This document shows positions 45,653-56,965 of a DNA stretch of 64,000 nt, one piece after another. Numbering within the stretch: the stretch's first letter is position 1; each line of letters opens with the position of its first letter. Made by a program: the position numbers and the translations under genes. Source of the stretch: Phylloscopus collybita (lineage: Eukaryota > Chordata > Aves > Passeriformes > Phylloscopidae); the NCBI GenBank assembly GCA_027886175.1, contig JAJNNQ010000077.1, positions 1,426,001 to 1,490,000 of the forward strand, in the 5' to 3' direction. The notes below the pieces were generated by a model. That model saw only the letters and a list, made by a program, of their open reading frames with translations. It searched no databases and was not told the origin of the DNA.

Positions 45653-46510
45653 AGGGGTGCTGGCTGGGGTAGTGACTGAATCTCTAAGGGCGAGATATCA
45701 GGCTACCGACAGGGCACTCTGAGCACTGGCAGGAGTGGTGGTCAGACCCTGAGGGCGGGTAACTGCAACCACTACTGGCTTGGGACACCGGCTGGGGTAA
45801 CTACCGGGGTACAGGAGTGGTCGCACTGGTTGGGGGTACCTAGAAGTGAGAGGTATGCGTTCCAGGTGCGGAGAGCCTACAGGGCCGGGGGTTTTTTGAG
45901 TATACCGCCTGGGTGTAGGATGAATGAAAGTTAGGGAAGTCCCAAGGTGCGAGGGATTTAACGATAGGGAGAGTGAGTGAGTCGCACACTGTATGTCCGG
46001 GTCCTGGCTGTAGGTGGTGACTGGAACTCTGGGCCCAGGTTGACCGGCCACTTATGGAAACTCGATAGATATACAGGAGAGGAAGAGGGGTGCTGGCTGG
46101 GATAGTGACTGAATCTCTAAGGGCGAGATATCAGACTATTGACAGGGCACTCTGAGCACTGGCAGGAGTGGCCAGACCCTAAGGGCGGGTCACTGGAGCC
46201 ACTAACGGGTGTTCGTGGAGTGAGTGAGAAAGGGGTGCTGGCTGGGATAGTGACTGAATCTCTAAGGGCGAGATATCAGACTATCGACAGGGCACTCTGA
46301 GCACTGGCAGGAGTGGCCAGACCCTAAGGGCGGGTAACTGGGGCCACTAACGGGTGTTCGTGGAGTGAGTGAGAAAGGGGTGCTGGCTGGGGTAGTGGCT
46401 GAATCTCTAAGGGCGAGATATCAGGCTACCAACAGAGCACTCTGAGCACTGGCAGGAGTGGTGCCACTGGGACCACTGACGAGTGTTCGTAGAGTGAGTG
46501 AAGATTACCT
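45653..46510 (+). repeat. 145-bp tandem repeats in the ERV-C leader
   Basis: A unit starting 'ggggtgctggctggggtagt' and containing ctctaagggcgagatatcag and gcactggcaggagtgg begins at 45653, 46087, 46232 and 46377. Copies 2-4 are exactly 145 bp apart, and the first gap (434 bp) is three units, with the two middle units diverged. The array ends a few bases before the gag ATG. Confidence 0.9.
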
Positions 46511-46517
46511 AGTGAGA

Positions 46518-47813
46518 ATGGGAGGATATATAAATAAGCAAAAACCACCTGAGGAGGAAAAGGGGAAGATAAAGAACATTCCCCCAGATAGTCCATTAGG
46601 ACAAATGTTGGAACTATGGGATACTGAAGAGGCCACTAAAAATTTGAGCAAGGTTAAAATGATCCATTATTGTATTGAGGTTTGGCCCACTTTGAATTTG
46701 CCTGGAGGATGGCCGTGGTGTGGAACTAAGGACCCCTGGATGTGCTCGCAATTAAACCAGTATCTGAAATCCCGAGGGGACTCAGATAATGAGCAGATCC
46801 TTTATGCTGCCTGCTGGCAGAGACACAGAACTGAAAGTGAAACAGTTAAGATTTGTAAGCTACAAGAGGGAAAGAGGAGAAATGAAAAAGAGAAAAAGGA
46901 GGAAAGCAGTCACCATTGGGACCCTCTTGATTATTTGCCTCCTCCTGTTTACCCTGGGATACCCCAAACTGTCCCTGCTAACCCTCCAGCTTTACCTGTG
47001 AACTCCTCCCCATCTCTCCAAACCATGATCCCTATTCCTTCTTCAGCTTGCTCCCCAACCGGATTAACCCCTACAGCTCCACCCTCTCTACCACCTCAGT
47101 CTAACCCGACTATCCCGAGTACTAACCCCTTCTATTCTTCAACTCTATCCTCGACCTCTCCTAGCACTGGCCGAGGCCACACCCCCTCACCATCTACTGT
47201 CCCTGCACCCCCAAACAACTGGGAGCTGGACTTGCCAGCCAATAATATAGAAACCCCAAAAGGACCCTACTGTGGCACCAGGTCAAGAACAAAGCTCTTC
47301 CCCCTAAGGAAAGTCCCGATAAGTGGGGCAGCTGGGGATGCACCTCTGACAGCTTCAGAAGTTGGGGGCTTTAAGAAAGAGCTGGGAGGCCTGGCTGGGG
47401 ACCTGGTGGGGGTGGCTGGCTGGGTGGATCGGTTCCTGAATCCTAATGTTTGCACCTGGAGTGAGATGAACTCTATTTTGGGTGCCTTGTTCAGCCCCAA
47501 GGAGATGGCCATGGTCCATGTCGCGGGAATGCAAGTCTGGGAACAGGGGAGCAGGTTTGGGCCCCGGGCAGGGGACGGGCTCCCGCGGCCGGATCCAGAG
47601 TGGGATCCAGGTGGAAAAGGGGAAGGGCAGAATGTGGGAGACTGTGGAACCCTGGTGGTGAGGGGCATTGGAGGGTCTGTTCCCCGGGGTGGTGGCACCA
47701 GGCTGGCCTTTGATAGGACCCAGGGGGAATGGGACCCCAGCCACCTAGTTAAGCAGGGGAGGAAATTTTTGGTTACGTGGATCCCGACAGTCCTGAGGGC
47801 CAAGTGCTGCTAG
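46518..47813 (+). pseudogene. gag: ERV-C gag, truncated frame
   Basis: Codes for the start of a gammaretrovirus-type structural polyprotein that assembles particles at the membrane. The ATG at 46518 gives MGGY, so Gly2 is placed for myristoylation; the frame is open upstream only without an ATG. Residues 1-115 are matrix-like (LGQMLELWDTEEA, WPWCGTKDPW). A Lys/Glu-rich patch and a PPPVYPG late-domain-like motif follow, then a long Pro/Ser/Thr-rich region. The capsid starts at FPLRKVP (about residue 258) and contains WVDRFLNPNVCTWSEMNSIL. The frame ends at 47813, while capsid-like sequence (SWPDIRKKLE) continues in another phase to about 47870, so a frameshift removed the capsid end and nucleocapsid. 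Confidence 0.85.
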
Positions 47814-48049
47814 AGGTGCAGTTCTGTGCTGGATCCTGGCCTGATATCAGGAAAAAGCTAGAAATTAGTAACCCATGCTGCTGTTTGGACCCCAGAAAAA
47901 GAGTGGACTGACGTTTCCCGTGTAAAAGGACCAGTATCACCTCCTCCTAACTATGGACAAAACCCAGAAGAATCCCCCATGAGTCTCCCCAAGTGGACTA
48001 CCATCCAAGATCCTGCCAGCTGACAAAAGAAGAGAACCAATATATGATT

Positions 48050-49267
48050 AACATGAGTTGAGAGAAATAAAGAAGTTAGGGTTGTACCAAGGGAAGCAAG
48101 GGGAATGGTTAACCCCAGATAGATGAAAGTTTTTAAATAAAGCCCTAGCTTGAAAAAATGCTAATAGAAATATAGAGCCTGACCCACTGGGGCACCCAAG
48201 GGTTATGTGATCATTTTTTTTTAAGAGAATATTTATGTATTGGGGTATATGGTCTGGCCAAAGCAGTAACTGAAGGATGCCTTATATGCCAAAAGGTAAA
48301 TCAGAAAGCGATGGGGGGGAGTGCCCCAGGAGGAAGACGGATGGCATTGGGACCCTTTCAAAATGTACAGGTGGATTTTGCCGAGGTGCCTTCAGTACAG
48401 GGTTGCAGGTATCTACTTGTTATGGTTGATTGTTTGGCCCATTGGGTGGAAGCCTTTCCTGCTGGGGAGGAGACTGCACAAGTGGTAATAAAGGTATTAT
48501 TAAAACACATCATCCCCCGGTATGGGCTAGTGAATGGTGCTAGTTCAGACCGAGGTCCTCATTTTGTAGCCAAAATTCTACATGATGTCAATAAAGCCTT
48601 AGGAATCGGGTGGTGGTTGCATACACCCTGGCATCCCCAAAGTTCAGGGAGAGTTGAGAGGATGAATAAAACCCTCAAAAACGTATTAACTAAATTGATA
48701 ACCGAAACAGGAATGAATTGGCTCAAGTGTCTGCCCCTGGCCCTTCTGCGAATCCGGGTCTGACCTAGATCTGACATAGGGGCTTCACCATATGAGATGA
48801 TGTTTGGACTCCCCTTCTTACTGACCCCCTATAGCACTGGGGATTATTTAGAAGGAGAGGCCGCTACCCAAGAATATGTAAAAACAATTGGAAAGACATT
48901 GGCAGATCTTAAAAGAAGAGGGTATCTTCCTCAAACCTCTCCCTTGGACACTGACATGCACCAAATAAAACCAGGAGACTGGGTTTTAATTAAGTCCTGG
49001 AATACCACCCCACTAACCCCTAAATTCGAAGGCCCGTTCCAAGTTCTGCTCACTACTCATACTGCAGTGCGAACCCAGGAAAAGGGCTGGACCCACATCA
49101 CTAGAGTGAAAGGACCATTACCACCCCCGAGTGATCCCTCTGACCGCAACAAGGGATCAGGTCCCTCTGACCCTGCAACCCCAACAAGGGTTCCCTCTGA
49201 GTGGATTGCCACTCGAGATCCAGACACCCTTAAAGTAACTCTCAGGAAACAACCAAAAACCAGTTAA
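48050..49267 (+). pseudogene. pol: ERV-C integrase remnant
   Basis: Only integrase is left of pol. The zinc-binding part (48050-48300) is broken by stops but shows CLICQKVN. The core frame (48311-48763) has both Asp motifs (VQVDFAEV and SDRGPHFVAK) and the Glu motif (SSGRVERMNKTLK). After a stop and frame change near 48770 the C-terminal domain (48797-49267) reads IKPGDWVLIKSW, then FEGPFQVLLTTHTAVR, the GPY/F domain of gammaretrovirus-type integrases. All three catalytic residues exist but not in one frame. Confidence 0.88.
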
Positions 49268-49515
49268 AGCCAATAAGGGACAATAACAGTTATTACAAGC
49301 TGTCCGTTACCATTGTTAAAAATCCACATTGTTATAAAAGGTTAAAAAGGTGTTAATATAAAAGTGTAAAATAATGGTTAAATCTGATGTTATAACTTGT
49401 TATAATGAGTCACAATGTGTTAATGTAAAAGTAATGAGTAACAGTAATTCTTAATTTAAAAATTAAATCTCTCATAGGGCACACCCAAAGGGAGCTAACT
49501 AAAACTAAGAAAAAG
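49268..49515 (+). other. ERV-C pol-env spacer
   Basis: AT-rich sequence with repeated gttataa/taaaagt words and no open frame. Confidence 0.5.
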
Positions 49516-50400
49516 GTGGAAAGTGGGAATAAGCAAGGGAGAACTCCACAAATCCAGCCTAAGAACTCCCCGACCCAAGAGGCAAGACCAGGTGAGACCA
49601 AAGAGAACCCTCAGAGCAAGATGGGGGCAGGTTCATACTGGACTCTTGGAGGGACTAATAGTAGTCCTACTGATATGATGAGGAGAAAGAACCCCCTGAC
49701 CCAAGAGGCAAGGCCAGGTGAGACCAAAGGATCCACAAATAGAATGGTTCATACTGGACTCTTGCAGGGACTGATAGTAGTCCTATTGATAAGCGAGTTT
49801 ACAGATGGGGCTTACTCCGAATGCTGTCATTCAGTTTGTGATGGGGAGAATCTACAATCCCTTATGAGAGTTCACACCCATGTGAATCCCACATGTTTTG
49901 ACATGATCCAATTATCCACCTGCCAAAAAGAGAAAAAAACAATATTGGATTACAAAAAAGCTGCCACATTTAAGCAGTGCCTGACTGGGGAGTGCCCTAT
50001 CAGAGAGTGGTTCTGTTTTAAAAAGTTAAGAAATACAGAGGGAGTAGCAGACCTGATAAAAACAAAATACCAAAAGGGGAGGAGGGGCAGCACACAAACA
50101 TGGAAAAGTAAAATACAGACACCAAAAGGAATAGTAAAAACATATAGGCCAGCAACTTGGACACAAGATAGATCATGGAGGTGCCGAACTCCAATTTACA
50201 TGTTGAATAAAATTATCAAATTATCAAACAAAACAGCCCTTGCCCTTGATCATATCAGTAACCAATTGGCACAGACAAGAGCAGTAGTTTATCAAATCAA
50301 ACTAGCAGTCGATTATGAAAGTAAGGTAATAAAAAAATATTTCCAAAGAAATACAAAAAATTGCATATGTAAGTACCCAGGAATAGAAGCCCTTAATTAA
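49516..50400 (+). pseudogene. env: ERV-C env-like frame, short and missing key parts
   Basis: A 294-codon open frame. The ATG near 49744 gives MVHTGLLQGLIVVLLIS, a good signal peptide; an upstream stretch contains two ~45-bp direct repeats (PTQEARPGETK twice). A Cys-rich part follows (about 49805-50060). About 50195-50340 is coiled-coil-like and includes RAVVYQIKLAVDY, resembling the heptad region of Env transmembrane subunits. No fusion peptide, clear cleavage site or CX6CC is seen, and the length is below that of Env (450-650). The frame stops at 50400; a short ATG frame at 50403 (WWDNFWSF) seems to continue the ectodomain and ends within 30 codons. Likely a decayed or deleted env. Confidence 0.6.
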
Positions 50401-50692
50401 TATGGACTGGTGGGACAACTTCTGGTCCTTTGAAGGAACCTGGTGGGAAAAAGTAGTGTTCACCTACTTCTCCCCTGCATACTTCCCTGTCTAATTCGAA
50501 CTGTAGCCACTACTGTTCCAGCTAGTCTCCAAATCCCTAAAGTAAAGATTCAGAAACCTACAAATACAATTAGATTGGAACCCCAAGAAAAACTGAGCAC
50601 AGCAAAAAGAATTTATGACCAATACCAAAAATTAAAACAGATTTATTCCCTTGAGTCAGACATGGCCAATTGATGCGGGCTAAAGCCCGATC

Positions 50693-50711
50693 AAAGAAAT
50701 AGAGGGGGGAT
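50693..50711 (+). promoter_or_regulatory. ERV-C polypurine tract
   Basis: aagaaatagaggggggatt lies directly before the 3' LTR, the place of plus-strand priming. Confidence 0.85.
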
Positions 50712-51434
50712 TGAAAGAAATTAGCCCCAGGTTATGCACTCCCGAGTTGTATTGTTACATTGTTTTGCTGTAAAATTAAAGTTGCACTGTTACTTGCTTG
50801 TTTCAAACCGTTCATGTTGAATCTGTACCCTGAATTTCTGTTCGTTATGTCCAAGTTCTGTACCCTTTCTCCCTAAATCCTGAGCTTTCCCCTCCCCCGA
50901 GGAAAGCACGCCGCCGCCGCCTTGTCGCTCCCCCTGCCACTTCCTGTTGCCCCCTGCTGCTTCTTGCTGCTCCCTGCCTGCCTGCCCGTCGAGCTGTGGG
51001 CTCCGCCCAATATGGAGATCATCTCCCATCGTGCCTGGCTGCGACCGAGAGCCCAGTTAGAGCTAACAAGCCCCTAATACAGCGAGCCGACACAGAAACT
51101 GGACCTAAGAAGGACGGGACTGTGCGAGGCACACATCCAGCTACCTGCAGGCAGCAGGCATTCTTTTGTTACTTTGTCGCCATAGCCTGAAAGAAACTGG
51201 AGAAAGGTAACGCCCCTGGACCACACGAGCCAACGTGATTCTATTGGAACCCCCGTGAGGACGGAATCCCGACTCTGCAGCAGCAGCAGCAGCAGCAGAT
51301 TCGACTGCACCTCCGCCTCCGTGGTGTCTACAGGGAGCAGCGGCGGCGTGCGCAGCCCCCGGGCCCCCTACCCAGAGCTGATTTCCTAATAAAGGCCTTT
51401 TTAAAGGAGCTGGTCTCCTGGCCAATTTATAACA
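50712..51434 (+). repeat. 3' LTR of ERV-C
   Basis: 723 bp, same ends as the 5' LTR, seven mismatches. Followed by the GTAA target copy at 51435-51438. Confidence 0.95.
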
Positions 51435-51483
51435 GTAAGGTTTCACAGGGGAGGGGATGCCAAAAGGGAATACAACACCAGCC

Positions 51484-52107
51484 CTGCCCAGCCCTTGGCC
51501 ATCTCTCCTGCAGGTGGGAGTGTGGATCTGCTGGAGGGCAGGAGGACTCTGCACAGGGCCCTGGACAGGCTGGATCCAGGGCCCAAATTCAACCATGTCA
51601 GCTTGAACAAGACCAAGGGCCGGCTCCTGCACTTTGTCCACAACAACCCCTGCAGTGCTACAGGCTGGGGACAGAGTGGCTGGACAGTGGCCAGGCAGAA
51701 AGGGACCTGCAGGCACTGCTGGACAGCAGGCTGGACAAGAGGCAGCAGTGTGCCCAGGGGGCCAAGAAGGCCAAGGGCTCCTGGCCTGGATCAGGAATGG
51801 TGTGGCCAGCAGGAGCAGGGCAGGGATTCTTCACCTCGGTACTGGTTGGGCAGCACCTCGAGTGCTTTGTCCAGTTCTGGGCCCCCCAATTGAGGAGGGA
51901 CATTGAGGGTCTGGAGTGTCCAGAGAAGGGCAACAAGGCTGGTGAGGGGTCTGGAGCACAAGTCCTGTGAGGAGTGGCTGAGGGAGCTGGGGTGGTTTAT
52001 CCTGGAGAAGAGGAAGCTCAGGGGAGACAAGGTGGTGTCAGGGCACAGGTTGGACTGGATGATGTCCAAGGTGTTTTCCAACCTTGCTGATTCTGGGATT
52101 CTCTGAA
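51484..52107 (+). mobile_element. CR1 LINE fragment: ORF2 end and 3' UTR
   Basis: 51510-51780 resembles the CR1 ORF2 C terminus (in one frame GRRTLHRALDRLDPGPKFN, and CRVLHF-like GRLLHFVHNNP). 51780-52107 is the conserved 3' region ending ttctgggattctctga. The last third pairs with 16173-16515 in the other arm; ERV-B inserted at or near its 5' end. Confidence 0.85.
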
Positions 52108-52639
52108 ACCACCCTTGCAGCAGTTGCAGGATGAGCCCTGGGCCTCCTCTTCAGAAGGTGCAGCAGCCCAGGTGGCTCAGCTTCTCCTCACAGCCCCAAA
52201 GCCCATCCTGTCAGTCCTGCAGAGCCTCTGCAGCTCCTCCTCATTGCCCACACCAGGGAGCCCCACAGGCAGACACAGCAGCCCAGATGTGCCCCTCTGG
52301 CCTGGGGTGCCTCTGGCAAGGGAGCAGCAGCAGGAACTGCAGAAACCTGCAGAAAATTCCTGAAGCACTTGGAGGATGATCCTGCTCCCCAAGGGATATT
52401 CCCATAGTGCCAACTCAGGAACTGAACTGGGGAGTGGGGCCAGAGAGGAAAGGGCAACCAGGGATGGGCTGTTTGCAGGGCAGGGAACAGGGGTGGAACA
52501 CAGGAAGAAATTTGTACCAGGGAAGAGTAAAGCAAGCCAAGGTGAAGCAAAGGAAATCGTCAGGGCAGTTTGGGGGTGGCTGCCAGGCAGCCTTGGCTCT
52601 GAGCAACAATGTCTGCAGTGCCACAGCAAACTCCCAGCT

Positions 52640-53440
52640 CATGGGAACAAACTTTCTGGCTCTGACTTCAGAGGCCACCACAAACCTGAGGGGTTTCCCT
52701 GCTGTGGCCCAGCCCTTCCTGGCCCCAGGGGCTGCTGGCATTTGTGCTCCCTCAGCTTCATCTCCCCACACCAACCCCATGGGGGTGCTCAGGCCTGCTC
52801 TGGGCAGGGCAAACAGGGGCTCCTGAGGCAGTGCTGCCGTGGCTGTGCCTGCAAGGCTGCGGCAGCTGTGTGAGCTGGGGGAGAGGCCAGGGCTGCAGAG
52901 GGGGGATGTTGTTGGCAGGTGCATGAGGAGGCTGTGGGCCGCTGGCCTGGGGTGTCCAGCGCAGTGGGGATGGATCAGGCCCTGCTCTGCTGCTCCTTGC
53001 CGTGTGCTTGCCCAGGGCCCTTGCAGAGCCCCAGCCGTGCTGTTTGCCCCCAGCCTGCCCACGGCCAGCCTGGGGCTGCTGCCGGGGCTTTTCTCTGCTC
53101 AGCATTGGCCTGGGCAATGTGTTGTGGAGAGAGCCTGGGCAAGGAGCCTGCAGCCCCCAGGCCCTGGCCTGAGGCCTCAGCACTGCTGCTGTGCCAGCAG
53201 TGCCCATGGCCTGTCCCTGCTGCAGCCCCAGCACTGCCACCCCCAGCCCTGTGCCCGGCCCCGAGAGCACTCAGGCCCTACAGCAACAGCAGGGCCAGGA
53301 GGGCAGCGGGGCAGGGCCACGGCAGCAGCACTGGCAGCACCAAGTGCTGCTGCTGCTGCTGGGCACAGCTGCTGTGCCAGCACTGATCTGCCCCCAGCTC
53401 TGCACACAGACATTGCTGCTACAGCTGCAGAGAAAGGAAC
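52640..53440. repeat. Receptor downstream block, copy 3 (inverted)
   Basis: Reverse complement of 14847-15668 with few mismatches, downstream of the minus-strand receptor. Confidence 0.92.
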
Positions 53441-53703
53441 CAAAGGGGCATCTCTGCAGAAAACATGGCTCAGAGATCCTTGAGATGCTTTAAAGCCCCC
53501 TAGAATGCAGCCCCTCATTGACACAGTCTGCAGCCACAGGATAGGTGGAGAGAAACAAAATGGGATCTGGTGCAAACAATGACATTTCTTTGTAGGGCAT
53601 ATTAAAGTAATAACCCAAAGTAAAACAATCTCCAAAGTGAAACCAACATGAAGTATCAAAAATTACTTTTATCATAAGTGATTTGCAGAAACTGGTGAGT
53701 AGT

Positions 53704-54636
53704 TTAGTGTTCCTGGAAGCATCCAATCGTCATTCTCCACACTGCAGCCTTGACGTCCTGGTTCCTCAGGCTGTAGATGAGGGGGTTCAGGGCTGGAGGC
53801 ACCACCGAGTACAGAACTGACAGGGACAAATCCAGGGATGGGGAGGTCATGGAGGGGGGCTTCAAATGAGCAAATATGATAGTGCTGATGAACAGAGAGA
53901 CCACGGCCAGGTGAGGGAGGCAGGTGGAAAAGGCTTTGTGCTGTCCCTGCTCAGAGGGGATCCTCAGCACAGCCCTGAAGATCTGCACATAGGAGAAAAC
54001 TATGAACACAAAACAGGCAAATGATAAACAGGCAATGAACACAATAACTCCAACTTCCCTGAAGTAGGAGTTTGAGCAGGAGAGCTTGAGGATGTGTGGG
54101 ATTTCACAGAAGAACTGGCCCAGGGCATTGCCATGGCACAGGGGCAGGGAAAATGTATTGGCTGTGAGCAGCAGAGCACTGAGCAAGGCACTGGCCCAGG
54201 CAGCTGCTGCCATGTGGGCACAAGCTCTGCTGCCCAGGAGGGTCCCGTAGTGCAGGGGTTTGCAGATGGACACGTAGCGGTCGTAGCACATGACGGTCAG
54301 CAGGGAAACCTCTGCTGACATGAAAAATACAAACATAAAGACCTGAGTAACACATCCTGTGTAGGAGATGTTCCTGGTGTCCCAGAGGGAATTGTGCATG
54401 GCTTTGGGGACAGTGGTGAGGATACAGCCCAGGTCAGTGAGGGCCAGGTTGAGCAGGAAGAAGAACATGGGGCTGTGCAGGTGGTGGCCGCAGGCTACGG
54501 CGCTGATGATGAGGCCGTTGCCCAGGAGGGCAGCCAGGGAGATGCCCAGGAAGAGGCAGAAGTGCAGGAGCTGCAGCTGCCGCCTGTCTGCCAATGCCAG
54601 CAGGAGGAAGTGGCTGATGGAGCTGCTGTTGGACAT
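53704..54636 (-). CDS. Olfactory receptor, OR14-like (avian expanded clade), intact
   Basis: Encodes 310 residues of a seven-pass odorant receptor that would signal through an olfactory G protein. Marks: GN at 39-40, PMFFFLLNLALTDLG (TM2), Cys95, MCYDRYVSICKPLHY with the normal DRY-type Arg at 120, FSTCLPHLAV before TM6 and PPALNPLIYSLRNQ in TM7. The start is the ATG at 54636 giving MSNSSSISHF; five more codons upstream are in frame but begin with a non-ATG codon. A probable acceptor lies about 25 bp upstream on the minus strand. It is paralogous to 13664-14596, differing mostly in TM3-TM5, where odorant contacts are expected. The post-stop polyadenylation word is GATAAA rather than AATAAA. 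Confidence 0.95.
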   Translation of the reverse strand: MSNSSSISHFLLLALADRRQLQLLHFCLFLGISLAALLGNGLIISAVACGHHLHSPMFFFLLNLALTDLGCILTTVPKAMHNSLWDTRNISYTGCVTQVFMFVFFMSAEVSLLTVMCYDRYVSICKPLHYGTLLGSRACAHMAAAAWASALLSALLLTANTFSLPLCHGNALGQFFCEIPHILKLSCSNSYFREVGVIVFIACLSFACFVFIVFSYVQIFRAVLRIPSEQGQHKAFSTCLPHLAVVSLFISTIIFAHLKPPSMTSPSLDLSLSVLYSVVPPALNPLIYSLRNQDVKAAVWRMTIGCFQEH

Positions 54637-56154
54637 TTGCTCTGGCTGCACATGGGCACCTGTTCATGGAGAAAGGACAGGGACAAGTCAGCAGAGGCTG
54701 CTTTGAGCCAAACATGAGTCATTCCCTGTAGACTGTCCTGCTGTGACTCACCCACCCTTGTTCCTGCTCTGGGAAAACCTTCACCCAGGTCCCTGCCTGA
54801 GCTCCAGTTGGGCTGTCTGAGTGTGCCAGCAGCAGCCAGGTCTGTGTGTGGGGGCTCTCCAGGAGCCATCCCTGCTCTGCTGCCCTGGGTTTGTGGCCAT
54901 GTGGCAGAGGAAAAAGGCTGGATATTCAGGATTTGTCAGGGGAGTCACTCCTAATGCAGACAGGCTTGTTGCCATTTGCATTCCCACTTCTAAAGGACAT
55001 GGAGAGCAGGAAGGTATTTTGGCCATTATTTTCCTGCCCAAACATCATTCCTGGTTCTCTGAGGTCAGAAATCCTCACCATTTCTGCTGCACTCAGAGTT
55101 TGACACTGAGAGATGTGAGAGAAAAAGGATTCCCTGTGCCTTGGGCAAGGGGAGGGGCTGGATGGGCTTGTTCCCAACTGCCCTGGGTTTGCAGCTTTGG
55201 CTGCAATCAGAGCACAGTCACACTCCCGGGTCACCCTGGGATAAACCAGACTCTGCCCAGAGCAGAGGGGTCCCTGAATGTCTCCCCTGCTCCAAAGGGC
55301 TCTGGGCAAGGTCTCAGCACCCCCTTCAGCCAAGGACACTCACGGCTCCCTTGGCAAACCCAGCAGCATTTCCTCAGCTCTGGCATCTCTGCACTTCCCC
55401 GGGGCACATTCAGGGAACTGCAAGGGGCTCTGGCACAGATTTGCAGCCAGGAGGGCAGCTCAGAGCTTGCAAGGACACAGCAAGGAGATCCCTGGGTGTG
55501 CCCATGATGGGATCTCAGGGAGGGGGCTCAGCCCATTCCCCTTTCCCATGGACTGCTCTGCCCACAGCCCCACAGGTCCCAGGGAAGCTTGGACACCCCA
55601 TGGCCATGGCCACAGCTGCCTGGCAGCAATCCCAAGGGCAGTGCCTGACTCAGCTGCTGCAAATGCCAGAGCCTCCCTGAGAGCACCAGATGACAGGGAC
55701 AATATCAGGGCAGTGCAGAACCCAGAGAAGATGTGCTGGGGCTGTGCCTGGGAGGGCAGGGCAGAGACAGCCGGGCACTCAGGACAGTGTTCCCGTGCCC
55801 AGCTGTGCACGGCACCTCCCACACACCCACAGTGCCCTCCTGCCCCCAACACTGCTCTCTTCAGCCCCCTCTCCTTCCCTCAGCATCTGCCTGGGCCTGG
55901 ACATTTCCCTGCTGAGAGGAGCCTTGTCCCTGCCAGCGCTGACAGAGCCCATCCCAGCCTCTGTGCCCTGGGCCCAGCCCTACAGAAACCTGCCTGTCTG
56001 CAGGGCCCTGGCTGGGGCAGGCTCTGTCTGCAGCTGGGCAAGGGCAGCTTAGGAGAGCCCTGCTGGGCCCTGCAAAGGTGATGCTGCTGCTGCTGCTGCT
56101 GTCCAGGGCTGAGGAGGGGCTGAAGGCCCTTGAGGAGCCTCCCAGCAGAGAGAC

Positions 56155-56265
56155 TGACCACCCAAAGTTACAGTGCTGGAGTCTCTGTAAAAGTTCAAAC
56201 ATTCCTTTGATGATCCTGAGTGTCCCTTTCAACTCAAACTGTTCTGTGTTTCTGTGATTGCAATT
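56155..56265 (+). mobile_element. CR1 LINE 3'-end fragment
   Basis: Partner of 12035-12170 (catcctttgatgatcctgagtg, tttcaactcaaactgttctg). Confidence 0.5.
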
Positions 56266-56649
56266 CCTGTTCTGCTGCTCTCATCCTCCTGTTACCTGTA
56301 ATGAAAAGAGAAAAAAAAAATAACACTTGCAACAACATGAGTACAGTAAAGTGAAAACCAGGCCATTATTGGAAGCTTCCAGGTGTCCCAGTGGGGATGG
56401 GGCACACCCAGCCCCTGATTTCAATTTTATTGAGGTTGATTAATTAGGATATTTAACAGGTACATCCAATAGGAGATTCAGTTCACCCTGTTACACATCT
56501 CTGGGTCAACCCGTTGGAGATGGTCCAAGGGCTTCTTTGCCCCACTTTTTTTAATGACTGCTCACACTCTGGTTGAAAAACCAAATTTTTCTTCTTGTAG
56601 GTCCCCTTCCTGATAGTAAGACTACACCGTAGTTCAGGAATGTAATTAG

Positions 56650-56965
56650 AAGATCAGCTTATTGTTCTAAAATGTAAAAGAAAGGGTAGGAAACATGCTA
56701 GAATTAAATAAGAAATATACTTAAATAAGTATATGTATACTATAAGTATATAAGTATATATATGTATACTATACAATACTATACAATATATACTATAGTA
56801 TATGTACATATATTTACTATATGTACATATATGTATATATACTAGTGTATATAAGTATATGTGTACTATAATAAGTACATGCAAAAGTAGTTGAATGGAG
56901 TAAATTAAAAATTATCATTTTATAACTACATAGTAGTAGTTACAGAGCTATGAATATATGAAAAA
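56650..56965. repeat. TATA/GTATAC-rich stretch
   Basis: Runs such as tatatgtatactatac with strong AT bias; partner of 11405-11645. Confidence 0.75.

Larger units (their letters stand above)
44311..51434 (+). mobile_element. ERV-C: class I provirus nested in the ERV-B LTR
   Basis: A 7.1-kb plus-strand provirus with two 723-bp LTRs (TG...CA), a 4-bp target duplication GTAA, a tRNA-Pro-like primer site, leader repeats, gag, integrase, env and a polypurine tract. Protease and reverse transcriptase are deleted between about 47960 and 48050. The primer site, gag layout and 4-bp duplication suit a gammaretrovirus-like class I element. LTRs differ at seven positions. Confidence 0.93.
40995..51477 (-). 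mobile_element. ERV-B: class II provirus interrupted by ERV-C
   Basis: Minus-strand provirus. The 5' LTR is 51477-51435 joined to 44310-44045, then primer site, leader, integrase end, env and 3' LTR (41297-40995). The 6-bp target CCAGCC flanks both ends (40989-40994 and 51478-51483). Gag, protease, reverse transcriptase and the first part of integrase are absent. LTR copies differ by about two substitutions and one indel in ~300 bp, so the insertion is recent. The host sequence it entered is a CR1 fragment or its edge. Confidence 0.93.

Noticed and set aside
55278..56081. 267-codon plus-strand frame upstream of the second receptor
   Set aside because: The counterpart in arm B (12489-13019) is shortened, and changes between them alter the frame freely. 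It covers the receptor 5' region and shows no motif.
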